Shown piece after piece: positions 24,951-33,199 of a DNA stretch of 38,857 nucleotides. Each line of letters begins with the position of its first letter. The stretch's first letter is position 1. The stretch comes from CAZQVN01 sp964596775 (lineage in GTDB: Bacteria > Eisenbacteria > RBG-16-71-46 > JABDJR01 > JAWXBZ01). Below the pieces are notes generated by a model. The model was not told the origin of the DNA, did no database searches, and saw only the letters and a list, made by a program, of their open reading frames with translations. Both the position numbers and the translations under genes were made by a program. The stretch spans positions 1-38,857 of the forward strand of contig CAZQVN010000034.1 of the NCBI GenBank assembly GCA_964596775.1. The letters are read 5' to 3'.

Positions 24951-25353
24951 GGAAAAACCTCCCGTGAAAAAGAGGCGGCGTCATCCGAACACGGTGCGCG
25001 GATCGCTCCGGCGCCCATACCGTTCTATCGACGCTCTCCGGAAAAGCACAACCCTCCAAGTTGTTTCGTCACAACAAAAAAGAGCACCTCGGGCGATTTC
25101 GCGATCGTGCGGAAATTCATGACGGCTTTGCAGAATGCAGATCGCCGGGGGAGACGGCGCACACGCCCGCAAGTCCAGCGCGGGTACGTGGATAAAGGCA
25201 GGGGCGGCACGGTCCACGCCGCCGTGACCCGCCGGCGCGGGCGGTTCGGAGCCGGATTTCGTGTCGATACGGGGAAAAAGACGACCGGTCCGCGGGCTTC
25301 GCGACCCGCGGACCGGCATCCATCACGAGTTCAAATCAGCCTCAATGAGGCTT
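24951..25353. other. Gene-free region between the PKD protein and the histone-fold gene
   Basis: About 400 bases with no supported gene. The part near 25041-25085 is AT-richer and has a short inverted repeat, GTTGT (25060-25064) and ACAAC (25071-25075), followed by six A. This is probably the promoter area of the minus-strand gene at 23217-24950, but no convincing -10/-35 pair was found. A strong terminator hairpin lies at 25285-25316 (own entry). Confidence 0.5.
25271..25316 (-). terminator. Rho-independent terminator of the histone-fold gene
   Basis: A perfect 12-bp inverted repeat, CCGGTCCGCGGG (25285-25296) and CCCGCGGACCGG (25305-25316), encloses an 8-base loop. Read on the minus strand it is followed by a T-rich run (TCGTCTTTTTCCCC). 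The hairpin begins 37 bases past the stop of the gene at 25354-25560. Confidence 0.85.
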
Positions 25354-25560
25354 TCAGCCCATGGGATTGCGGAAATCCCGGTCCATGACCGTCTTCCGCC
25401 CATCGTTCCTGGCGTTCTGGATGGCCTGGTCGCACAGCCTGCGGATGATGGCCGACAGGGCCGGGGCGGCGTTGCCGGCCGTGTTCATTTCCGCGGTCGA
25501 CTTGATGTAGTTTTTCAGCTTCGAAACGACAACAAGAACCTCTTCGTTGGTATCGCTCAT
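25354..25560 (-). CDS. Bacterial histone-fold protein (small chromatin protein candidate)
   Basis: 68 residues. After a short acidic tail, VLVVVSKLKNYIKS reads as helix 1, STAEMNTAG as loop 1, NAAPALSAIIRRLCDQAIQNARND as the long helix 2, and GRKTVMDRDF as loop 2 running into a very short helix 3. The GRKT.. .D. element is a hallmark of archaeal histones (GRKTIKAEDI), and the order matches the short bacterial histones described in Bdellovibrio (Bd0055) and Leptospira. Such proteins dimerise and coat DNA. Helix 3 is truncated, so archaeal-style stacking into long filaments looks unlikely. Start choice: ATG 25560 has GGAGG five bases upstream, inside the reading that begins at ATG 25572; the shorter form is preferred. 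It is transcribed alone, away from the peroxiredoxin gene, and ends in a strong terminator. Family assignment is by eye. Confidence 0.8.
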   Translation of the reverse strand: MSDTNEEVLVVVSKLKNYIKSTAEMNTAGNAAPALSAIIRRLCDQAIQNARNDGRKTVMDRDFRNPMG

Positions 25561-25748
25561 CAGATCCTCCATAACGTGTCCAGTGTATCGTACAGAACTT
25601 CTTCCTTGTTTCGGCGCTGGGCGGCCGACCGGCCCTGGGCGCGGCAGCGCTAGTGTCTCTCTCTTCGGGCCGGAGGAAAAGGGGGAAAATCACGGGACTT
25701 TCCGCCGGGACCCGGCCCCTGTAGGATCGGCCCTCTCAGGAGGTAACC

Positions 25749-26201
25749 ATGTTGAAGGAAGGAATGAAAGCCCCCGAATTCAGTCTCCCGTCCGATTCCG
25801 GCGAAACGGTCCGGCTCAAGGACTTCCGCGGGAAGAAGGTCGTGCTCTACTTCTATCCGAAGGACATGACGTCCGGATGCACGGTCCAGGCCCAGAACTT
25901 CCGGGACGAACGCGCGAAATTCACGCGGAAAGGCACCGTGATCCTCGGCGTCAGCAAGGATCCCGTCAAGTCCCACGTCCAGTTCCGGGACAAGGAAGGG
26001 TTGAACTTTCCCCTGCTGTCCGATCACGAGTCCGACGTGTGCGAGAAATACGGCGTGTGGAAGGAAAAATCCATGTACGGCAGGAAGTACATGGGGATCG
26101 AGCGCACGACGTTTCTCATCGATGAAAACGGCAGGATCGAAAAGATCTTCCCGAAGGTCAAGGTGCCCGGCCATTGCGCCGAGGTGATGGAACTGCTGTA
26201 G
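25749..26201 (+). CDS. bcp: Thioredoxin-dependent peroxiredoxin, Bcp/PrxQ type
   Basis: 150 residues, the usual length for the family, cytoplasmic. It reduces hydrogen peroxide and organic peroxides. The peroxidatic cysteine is C44 in YPKDMTSGCT, with T41 and R120 (IERTTFLID) completing the active site. The common PrxQ resolving cysteine five residues on is Q49 here, so resolution would use C98 (ESDVCEKYG), C143, or an external thiol. AGGAGGT lies just before ATG 25749. The stop is two bases from the start of the next gene, a Ser/Thr kinase, so they are co-translated. It is divergent from the histone-fold gene. Confidence 0.95.
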   Translation: MLKEGMKAPEFSLPSDSGETVRLKDFRGKKVVLYFYPKDMTSGCTVQAQNFRDERAKFTRKGTVILGVSKDPVKSHVQFRDKEGLNFPLLSDHESDVCEKYGVWKEKSMYGRKYMGIERTTFLIDENGRIEKIFPKVKVPGHCAEVMELL

Positions 26202-26203
26202 CC

Positions 26204-28531
26204 ATGAGCCCGTTCTGGCCCAGGTTCAGCCAGTGGGTGCGCCGGGATCCCGGCTCGTCCCGTGACCGGCCGGCCGGCTCACCGCACGTTCCACCGGAAC
26301 AGATCGGTCGCTACCGGATCGTGCGCAAGCTCGGCGAAGGGGGCATGGGCATCGTCTATGCCGCCCGCGACGAAGCGCTGGATCGGAGCGTGGCCATCAA
26401 GATGATCCAGGGCGCCGCCGACGACCAGTCCCGCGAGCGCCTGCGCCGGGAGGCCCGGGCGGCCGCGGGCGTGAACCATCCGAACATCTGCCAGGTCTAC
26501 GAGATCGGCGAGGAAAACGGCGAGTTGTACATCGCCATGGAAATGCTCGAGGGGGATCCGCTCGACCAGCGGCTGTCCACGGGGCCGCTGCCATTGCGCG
26601 AAGCCCTGGAGACGACGCTCGGGATCCTCGCGGCGCTCGAGGCGCTGCACGGCCGCGGCATCGTCCACCGCGACCTCAAGCCTTCGAACGTTTTTCTCAC
26701 GCCGCACGGCGTCAAGATCCTCGATTTCGGCCTGGCCCGGTCGAGCGCCGCGCCCGGCGGGACGGACATCACCCTGACGACGCCGGGCACCGTTCTGGGC
26801 ACGCCGCGTTACCTGGCGCCCGAGCAGTGGGCCGGCGATCCGGCCACGCCCCGCTCCGACATTTTCGTCGTCGGCGCGATCCTCTACGAGAGCGTTTCCG
26901 GGTCTCCGGCGTTCGGCGGAACCGGGATTCCCGAAATCTACCATTCGGTCACGCAGACCCAGCCCCCCGCCCTGACCGGCTGCTCCGAAACCGTGGCGGT
27001 GGACCGGGTGATCCAGCGCGCCCTGGAAAAGAAACCGGAGCGCCGCTATCCCCGCGCCGCGGACATGGCCGGGGAAATCCGGGAGATCCTCGCCGGCATC
27101 GATTCCGGGCGGCTGTCGAGCGTGCGGTCGATGCGACGGGTGATCGTCCTCCCGTTCCGTCAGCTGCGACCGGATCCGGAAGTGGAGTTTCTCGCGTTCG
27201 GGCTCCCGGACGCGATCACCGCCTCGCTGTCCGGCCTCGACGGGCTCATCGTCCGCTCCACCGCCGCGGCCACCGGTTTCTCCGGTGACAATCCCGACCT
27301 GAAGGCCATCGCCGGGGAGGCGGACGTGGACGCCGTGCTCATGGGAACGCTCATCCGCTCCGGCGATGCCGTCCGGGTGACGGCCCAGCTCGTCGAGGCG
27401 CCGGGCGGAACGCTGATCGTCTCGAAGACGGCGCAGGTGCCGCTGACCGACATCTTCGAACTGCAAGATTCGCTGGCGCGGCAGATCATGGAGGCGCTCG
27501 AGGTGCCGCTGACCGGCGAGCAGGCATCGCGGCACAGGGACGTTCCGGCCAACCCGCATGCCTACGAGCTGTACCTGAAGGCCAGCCAGGTCCACGGCAT
27601 CACATCGAGCGATCATCTCCTCTTCGCCGCGCGCGACCTGTACCTGGATGCCCTGGCCGAGGATCCGAAATTCGCGCCCGCGTGGGCGCGGCTCGGCCGC
27701 GTGTACCGGATCATCGGAAAGTACGGGCACGGCGACTACGAGGAGAACCGGAACCTGGCCCGGGAGGCGTTCGAGAAGGCGCTGCAGCTGAATCCCGGGC
27801 TGTCGCTCGCGCACAATCTCTACACCTACTTCGAAATCGAGGAGCTGGGACGGCCGATCGAGGCGATGACCCGGCTTCTCGGACAGGCCCGCGCCTGCAC
27901 CACCGATCCGGAACTGTTCGCCGGGCTGGTCCTCGCCTGCCGGTTCTGCGGACTTCTCGACGCGTCCATCGAGGCGCACCGGCGCGCGCAACGGCTCGAC
28001 CCGAAGGTCCGCACGGGGATCCACAACACCTACTGGATGCTCGGCGATTTCGAAGCCGCGTACCTCCACGACGACGAGGACGTTCCGATTTCCCGCGCGC
28101 AGGCGCTCGTGATGCTGGGTCGCACGGAGGAGGCGGAGCGGCTGTTCGGCAAGCTGGCCTCGCGGGTGCGCGGACTCGAGGTCAACTTCGTGGCGGCCGG
28201 CCGGGCCGCGGTGGAGAAGCGGACGGAGGATCTCATGAAACACCTGAAGCCGCTGATCGAATCCACGTTCCGCGATCCGGAAGGGGTGTACACGATGGCG
28301 GCGCTGGTGGCCTACGCCGGCGAAACGGAGATGCCGTTCCGCATGATCGACGAGGCGATCGACGGCGGATTCTACTGCCACCGGGCCCTGCTCGAGGATC
28401 CGAGACTCGCGTCGCTGCGCGGCGATCCGCGTTTCGGGGCCCTGCTCGACAAGGCGGCCGGGCGCCTGGAAGCCGCCCGGGCGGCCTATCTGGCGGCGGA
28501 CGGCGAAGTTATCCTCGGTCCCGCTCGCTAG
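26204..28531 (+). CDS. Soluble Ser/Thr protein kinase with FlgO/TolB-N-like and TPR regions
   Basis: 775 residues. The kinase domain (35-300) is complete: GEGGMGIVY (44-52), K66 in VAIKMI, HRDLKPSN (155-162), DFG (174-176) and GTPRYLAPEQW. Residues 305-435 (VIVLPFRQLRPDPEVEFLAFGLPDAITASLSGL...VDAVLMGTLIRSGDAVRVTAQLVEAPGGTLI) match the TolB-N/FlgO-like module often placed between kinase or cyclase domains and TPRs. TPR-like helices fill the rest. Unlike the kinase at 3084 there is no membrane segment, so it acts in the cytoplasm. ATG 26204 is two bases after the peroxiredoxin stop; ATG 26174 would overlap that gene. Coupling to a peroxidase suggests a link to oxidative stress, but the substrate is unknown. 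Confidence 0.92.
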   Translation: MSPFWPRFSQWVRRDPGSSRDRPAGSPHVPPEQIGRYRIVRKLGEGGMGIVYAARDEALDRSVAIKMIQGAADDQSRERLRREARAAAGVNHPNICQVYEIGEENGELYIAMEMLEGDPLDQRLSTGPLPLREALETTLGILAALEALHGRGIVHRDLKPSNVFLTPHGVKILDFGLARSSAAPGGTDITLTTPGTVLGTPRYLAPEQWAGDPATPRSDIFVVGAILYESVSGSPAFGGTGIPEIYHSVTQTQPPALTGCSETVAVDRVIQRALEKKPERRYPRAADMAGEIREILAGIDSGRLSSVRSMRRVIVLPFRQLRPDPEVEFLAFGLPDAITASLSGLDGLIVRSTAAATGFSGDNPDLKAIAGEADVDAVLMGTLIRSGDAVRVTAQLVEAPGGTLIVSKTAQVPLTDIFELQDSLARQIMEALEVPLTGEQASRHRDVPANPHAYELYLKASQVHGITSSDHLLFAARDLYLDALAEDPKFAPAWARLGRVYRIIGKYGHGDYEENRNLAREAFEKALQLNPGLSLAHNLYTYFEIEELGRPIEAMTRLLGQARACTTDPELFAGLVLACRFCGLLDASIEAHRRAQRLDPKVRTGIHNTYWMLGDFEAAYLHDDEDVPISRAQALVMLGRTEEAERLFGKLASRVRGLEVNFVAAGRAAVEKRTEDLMKHLKPLIESTFRDPEGVYTMAALVAYAGETEMPFRMIDEAIDGGFYCHRALLEDPRLASLRGDPRFGALLDKAAGRLEAARAAYLAADGEVILGPAR

Positions 28532-28651
28532 AAGACCCCGGAAAGTGACCGCGGGACCCCGTCGCGCCGGGTGATGAATCATGGGTGAACCGCTCGGGAG
28601 GTTCGCGGCGCCGGGCACAACCCTCGACCCTGACCGAAGATAATTCGCTTC

Positions 28652-28664
28652 AAACTTAAAGTTT
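28652..28664. promoter_or_regulatory. AT-rich palindrome upstream of the large exported protein
   Basis: AAACTTAAAGTTT is a perfect palindrome around one central base, within a 40-base AT-rich island in otherwise very GC-rich DNA, about 90 bases before the GTG at 28751. It may be an operator or part of a promoter; no -35/-10 pair is convincing. Confidence 0.3.
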
Positions 28665-28750
28665 TCATTGCCCTGGCTCGTTCGAATCGGGCATGCTCAG
28701 GCTTCGTTCCCCCGCTCCGGCACATCACTCAACTTCAAGGAGGTCCCGCC

Positions 28751-31700
28751 GTGAGACTGCGATCCGCCGTGCCCATCGTATTTGGTTTCTTCCCCGCACT
28801 GTTCTTGACCCAGAGTCCCGAAACGCCTCGAGATGTCGAGACCATCCAGCCCTCGAACCCGGCTTACCACTGCGCCGGCAGCATCAGCGCTCCGCTCGAC
28901 CTGGAACTGGTGGCCGCGGACGGATCGTCCGGGCAGGTCACCGCGATCGAGGCCCGCGTCACTCCGCGCGCCGACGTTCAGTCCATCGAACTGAGCATGG
29001 TGTCCGATGGCGCGCTCCTTCTCGGCTCGGAAACAGCCAACGTGCCGGGTCCCGCGGCCGGGCAGACGTCCAACCTTCCGATCCAGATCCAGCATGTTTC
29101 CGACCGGTCGTCGGTGACCGTGACCGCCCGCGCCCGCAGCGCCGACGGCACGCAGGTCTGGGAGCGGACGGAATCGTTCTACACGATCATGAAGGAAGGC
29201 CGGAAACTGTCCGGAATGGGGAGCTTCCTCCAGCTCGAGATCAAGGACATCGAGGACGAGTACCACGCCGGACGGCTCTCCGAGGAAGAGGCCCGCGCGG
29301 CCACGAAGGTCCTGGTGACGCTGCCGGCCGAGAGCAACCAGGACCCGATCTCCGTGCCCGTGCGGACGCCGGAAGAACAGGCGCGTGTCGACGCGCTGGC
29401 CCTCCGACCCGCCGATGCCGGCGCTCCGAAGCTTCCGTCGGGAGCCGGTACCTGCATCACGATCATGGGCAATGTGCAGTGGCGCGATGAAAACAACAAC
29501 CTTCATCCCGCGTTCGGCCTGAACGCCCAGATCTGGGATGACGACACCATCATCGACGAGTTCGTGGATGTGACGTCGACCGACGAAAACGGCGACTACT
29601 ACATCGAGGTGGACGGCGACGACGGCATTCTGCAGGGCGACCGGGACATTTACGTCAAGATCGTCTCGAAGAACAGCGCCGTCCGGGTCAAGGCCCAGGG
29701 GTTGTTCGCGGACGCATACGAATGGGAGTCCGGGGTTTACGACGAACAACCCTGCGGTTCCATGATCACGGAAAACGTCACGTTCACGAACGCCGATCCC
29801 AACCCGTCCATGAGCCTCTGCGAGGCCGCAACGTGGGTGGCCATCTACACGAAGGACCGCCTGAACGGTGGATCGTTCCTGTCCTCGATCGATTTCGAGT
29901 GGCCCGGTGATACGGGATCCGCGAACTACAACGGCTCCCGCATCAACATGCGCCCCGGCGACCGCTGGGACTGGGACGTGCTGCACCATGAGTACGGGCA
30001 CTACATCATGGACGAGTTCAATTTCGAGAACAATCCGGGCGGGCCGCACAACATCGGCGACTGCATCGGCGACGTTCACAACGACAAGAGCGAAGGCGTC
30101 CGCCTGGCCTGGGGCGAAGGGTGGCCGACGTACAACGGCACGCTTTCCCAGATCTGGTTCAACCTCGCATCCAAGAACATCCCGCGCGTCGGCGACGTCA
30201 TCTACGCCGACACCGGCGAGAGCAACTTCAGCTACAGCCTGGAGACGAGCGACAACAACGGCGTCGGCGAGGACAACGAACTCGCCGTCCAGCGCATCCT
30301 GTGGGACTTCTGGGACACGGCGGCGGACGGCCTCGACAACGTGTCCACCTCCGACCAGACGCTGTTCAACGCGATTAACGGAGCGGACCCGACGACCTAT
30401 TCGGGAGCCTGGGCCGCGATCCGCGCCGGCCTGTCGAACGCACAACTGCTCGGTTTCGGCGCCGTCAACTCGGAGCACTTCGTCGGACCGACGTTGAACG
30501 CGCCGGCCGCCGGAGCCATCGTGTCGCCGTCGCAGAACGGAACGTTCACCTGGGACCGGAGGGTCGGCTGCCCGTCTTCATACCTGGGAGACAGTTTCAC
30601 GCTGCGCTTCTTCAACCAGGCCACATCCGCGCCGGTGCTCACGATTCCGGTCGGAAACACCACGAGCTACAACCTGACCCTGGCCAACATGCAGACGCTC
30701 ATCGCCTCCAGCCACAACATCGTGTGGGCCGTGGAGGGGAGCCATACCGGGTCGCCGGCCACCGGGCCGTACCTCGGCGAGAACCGCGCCATCATCGTGA
30801 ACCGTCCCCCGGTGGCGGACGCGGGCACGGACGTCACGGCCGAGTGCACATCTTCGACGACCACGCCGGTCCAGCTGAACGGCACCGGCTCCACCGACCC
30901 GGACGGCGACGCCCTGACCTACTCCTGGACGCCCGCCGCCCTGTTCAACAACCCGAACTCGTCGACGCCGACCGGCAACTTCCCGCTGGGGACGACGAAC
31001 GTCACGCTGACCGTATCCGACGGCCTCGAGCAGGATACCGACCAGGTCCTGGTGACGATCGAGGACACCACGCCTCCCGACGTGACCTGCCCGGCCGACA
31101 TCACGATCGAGTGCAACGATCACTGTGAAGGCGGCGGCGTTCCGAAGAACGACGCCCAGCTGACCGACTTCTTTGCCGACTTCACGGCGGTCGACATCTG
31201 CGACACGACCCCGACGCTGTCGAACGACGCGCCGAACTGCTTCCCGCTCGGCACCACCACCGTGACGTTCACCGCCTGCGACGACGACAACAACTGCGCC
31301 GACTGCACCGCGGACGTGACGGTCGTGGACACGACGCCGCCGGAGATCACGGTGGAGCTGAACCGGGATGCCCTCTGGCCGCCGAACCACAAGATGGCCG
31401 GCATTTCGGCCACGGTGGTGGTCACCGATCTCTGCGACCCGAACCCGACGTTCGTGCTCACCTCGATCACGAGCAACGAGCCGGACAACGGCCTCGGCGA
31501 CGGCGACACCGCCAACGACATCCAGGAGGCATCACCGGGAACGCCCGACGTGGACTTCCTGCTCCGCTCGGAGCGGGCCGGCGGAGGCAACGGCCGCAAG
31601 TACACGATCATCTACACGGCCATGGACCAGTCCGGCAACACGACTCCGGACACGGTCTGCGTGACCGTGCCCCACGACCAGTCCGGCCATGCCATGGCCT

Positions 31701-32374
31701 CCTCGGGATTCAACGCCCAGGGAACCGGCTTTCTGGACGGCACGGCCCTGTACCGCCTGGTCGTCCTGTCGCGTCCCGGACTCGACGTGAACGACATCAA
31801 CCCGCGTTTCGCGCTGGTCGGCAACACGATCGACGCGATCCGCCCGCAGTCCAGCCGGGTGGTGGACCTGAACGGGGACCGCAAGAGCGACCTGGAACTG
31901 CTCTACAGCGTTTCCGAAACGCAGAAGCTCCGGTCGATGTCCACGAAGAAGGACGGGATGGGGCTGCACTTCTCGACCGCCTACGGAAGCTGGCTGGTGA
32001 AGGACATCTTCAACCTCGGTCCCCCGCTGATCCTCGTGGACGGATCCCCCGCCGACAAGAACCCGACGACGCCCGAACTGGGCGACACCGAGGGACCGGA
32101 CGGCGGTGAGGGTGCGGAGGGTCTCGTGGTGGTCACCGATTCCGGCCGGCTGCAGTTCACGACCGCTGTGGCCGGACCGGTCCAGGTGGAAGTGTTCGGC
32201 GTGACCGGACGCAAGCTCCGGACGCTGGTCAACCAGGACCTGTCCGCGGGCAGCCATGACCTCGACTGGGACGGTCGCGACGAAGCGGGCCGTCAGCTTC
32301 CTTCGGGAGTCTACTTCTACCGGATCCAGGCCCCCGATCGCCAGGAGGTCATCAAGATCCGCATGGTTCGCTGA
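28751..32374 (+). CDS. Large exported HEXXH protein with Ig/HYR-like domains and sorting tail
   Basis: 1207 residues from GTG 28751, with AAGGAGG at 28737-28743. A signal peptide covers 1-20. Residues 45-145 form a beta domain and 235-300 a transthyretin/CarboxypepD-reg-like beta domain. A metallopeptidase-like domain (about 355-570) has H413-E-Y-G-H417 in HHEYGHYIMDEF and a candidate third ligand E456 in AWGEGWPTY, the gluzincin arrangement. Next come a PKD/Ig-like domain (NRPPVADAGTDVTAECT), two HYR-like units marked by DTTPPDVTCPADITIEC and DTTPPEITVELN, a dockerin-like DLNGDRKSDLELLYS stretch, and the FlgD-like sorting domain (VTGRKLRTLVNQ, WDGRDEAGR, GVYFYRI). The probable role is cleavage or binding of extracellular polymers; peptidase activity is predicted only from the motif. 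Confidence 0.88.
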   Translation: MRLRSAVPIVFGFFPALFLTQSPETPRDVETIQPSNPAYHCAGSISAPLDLELVAADGSSGQVTAIEARVTPRADVQSIELSMVSDGALLLGSETANVPGPAAGQTSNLPIQIQHVSDRSSVTVTARARSADGTQVWERTESFYTIMKEGRKLSGMGSFLQLEIKDIEDEYHAGRLSEEEARAATKVLVTLPAESNQDPISVPVRTPEEQARVDALALRPADAGAPKLPSGAGTCITIMGNVQWRDENNNLHPAFGLNAQIWDDDTIIDEFVDVTSTDENGDYYIEVDGDDGILQGDRDIYVKIVSKNSAVRVKAQGLFADAYEWESGVYDEQPCGSMITENVTFTNADPNPSMSLCEAATWVAIYTKDRLNGGSFLSSIDFEWPGDTGSANYNGSRINMRPGDRWDWDVLHHEYGHYIMDEFNFENNPGGPHNIGDCIGDVHNDKSEGVRLAWGEGWPTYNGTLSQIWFNLASKNIPRVGDVIYADTGESNFSYSLETSDNNGVGEDNELAVQRILWDFWDTAADGLDNVSTSDQTLFNAINGADPTTYSGAWAAIRAGLSNAQLLGFGAVNSEHFVGPTLNAPAAGAIVSPSQNGTFTWDRRVGCPSSYLGDSFTLRFFNQATSAPVLTIPVGNTTSYNLTLANMQTLIASSHNIVWAVEGSHTGSPATGPYLGENRAIIVNRPPVADAGTDVTAECTSSTTTPVQLNGTGSTDPDGDALTYSWTPAALFNNPNSSTPTGNFPLGTTNVTLTVSDGLEQDTDQVLVTIEDTTPPDVTCPADITIECNDHCEGGGVPKNDAQLTDFFADFTAVDICDTTPTLSNDAPNCFPLGTTTVTFTACDDDNNCADCTADVTVVDTTPPEITVELNRDALWPPNHKMAGISATVVVTDLCDPNPTFVLTSITSNEPDNGLGDGDTANDIQEASPGTPDVDFLLRSERAGGGNGRKYTIIYTAMDQSGNTTPDTVCVTVPHDQSGHAMASSGFNAQGTGFLDGTALYRLVVLSRPGLDVNDINPRFALVGNTIDAIRPQSSRVVDLNGDRKSDLELLYSVSETQKLRSMSTKKDGMGLHFSTAYGSWLVKDIFNLGPPLILVDGSPADKNPTTPELGDTEGPDGGEGAEGLVVVTDSGRLQFTTAVAGPVQVEVFGVTGRKLRTLVNQDLSAGSHDLDWDGRDEAGRQLPSGVYFYRIQAPDRQEVIKIRMVR

Positions 32375-32392
32375 CGCGCTGCCGGTGCACGC

Positions 32393-32416
32393 GGGGCTCA
32401 CCCGGAGGTGAGCCCC
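32393..32416 (+). terminator. Hairpin terminator between convergent genes
   Basis: GGGGCTCACC (32393-32402) and GGTGAGCCCC (32407-32416) form a perfect 10-bp stem with a CGGA tetraloop, 18 bases after the stop of the gene ending at 32374. There is no T-run, so it may act with Rho or only stabilise the 3' end. It may also serve the convergent gene that ends at 32432. Confidence 0.6.
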
Positions 32417-32431
32417 CGGAGTACTTTCGTA

Positions 32432-33136
32432 TCAGTTCCCGTCCGTGTTCGGCCGCGCGTCGCGGCGGATCAGGATGAACGAGTACGAAGGAAGTCCGGC
32501 ATCGGCACACGAGGAACTGTAGTCAACTCGCTGGGCGGCCAGGCAGGTGATGTCGAAATCACCGAGCCTGGCCGCCTCGCTGTTTTTCAGGACGACCGTT
32601 TCGGACCCGCGCATGACTGCGAGCGTCGCGTTCCGGATCGAGTCGTAACAGGGGTCGGCATTCCGGTCCGGGCAGTCCGAATCCCGGAGCGAAACGGAGA
32701 AACCGGGAATCCCCGACTTGAAGATGCGCGGGCTGCTCTCGCGATCCGTCACGCCCGCCAGCAGAAGCCCCGCGGGATCGCTCACCATGATTCCGGACAG
32801 CGACGGGAACCCGGGCGCGTACTCGACCTCGAACGTGTACGTGCGCCCCGTCCGCAGCGGGAGCGCATGGCCGGGAACGTCCAGGTACAGCGTGTCCGCG
32901 GCCCCGGAGGAATCGCGCAGCGCGATGGTGTGTTCCGCCTCGTCGATGCTCACGATGGCGGCGGTCACCGACCTGGGTTCCATCGATGGACCGGTGCGGA
33001 AAAACACGTTCACATAACCGGCGGGCTCCGTATCGCACCCCTTTTCCGGGCTGCCGCAGGTTTCTCCGCTGAAGACGAACAGGCCGGCCATGAGGGCAAG
33101 ACCGGCGCAAGAGCGGCGCAGGCGGTGATCGGACAT
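32432..33136 (-). CDS. Exported protein of unknown function
   Basis: 234 residues. The N-terminus MSDHRLRRSCAGLALMAGLFVFSG is an export signal; Cys residues just after it lack a good lipobox, so secretion rather than lipidation is likely. The mature part is beta-rich, with SVTAAIVSIDEAEHTIALRDSSGAADTLYLDVPG resembling a small OB- or Ig-like fold, and has six or so cysteines that could pair. No enzyme motif was found and the family is not recognised. ATG 33136 has GGGAG upstream; a longer reading to 33163 is less likely. It follows the DUF4953-type protease gene in the same direction by 63 bases and may share its transcript. Confidence 0.72.
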   Translation of the reverse strand: MSDHRLRRSCAGLALMAGLFVFSGETCGSPEKGCDTEPAGYVNVFFRTGPSMEPRSVTAAIVSIDEAEHTIALRDSSGAADTLYLDVPGHALPLRTGRTYTFEVEYAPGFPSLSGIMVSDPAGLLLAGVTDRESSPRIFKSGIPGFSVSLRDSDCPDRNADPCYDSIRNATLAVMRGSETVVLKNSEAARLGDFDITCLAAQRVDYSSSCADAGLPSYSFILIRRDARPNTDGN

Positions 33137-33199
33137 GGGAGACTCCCTTGCGGCACGGTTCATTCAAATGTTTCCGGGGACGCGCGGAAGCGCGCCCCC

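Noticed and set aside
24981..25319. A 112-codon minus-strand frame in the gap before the histone gene
   Set aside because: It begins inside the terminator hairpin, has no ribosome site and shows no recognisable pattern.
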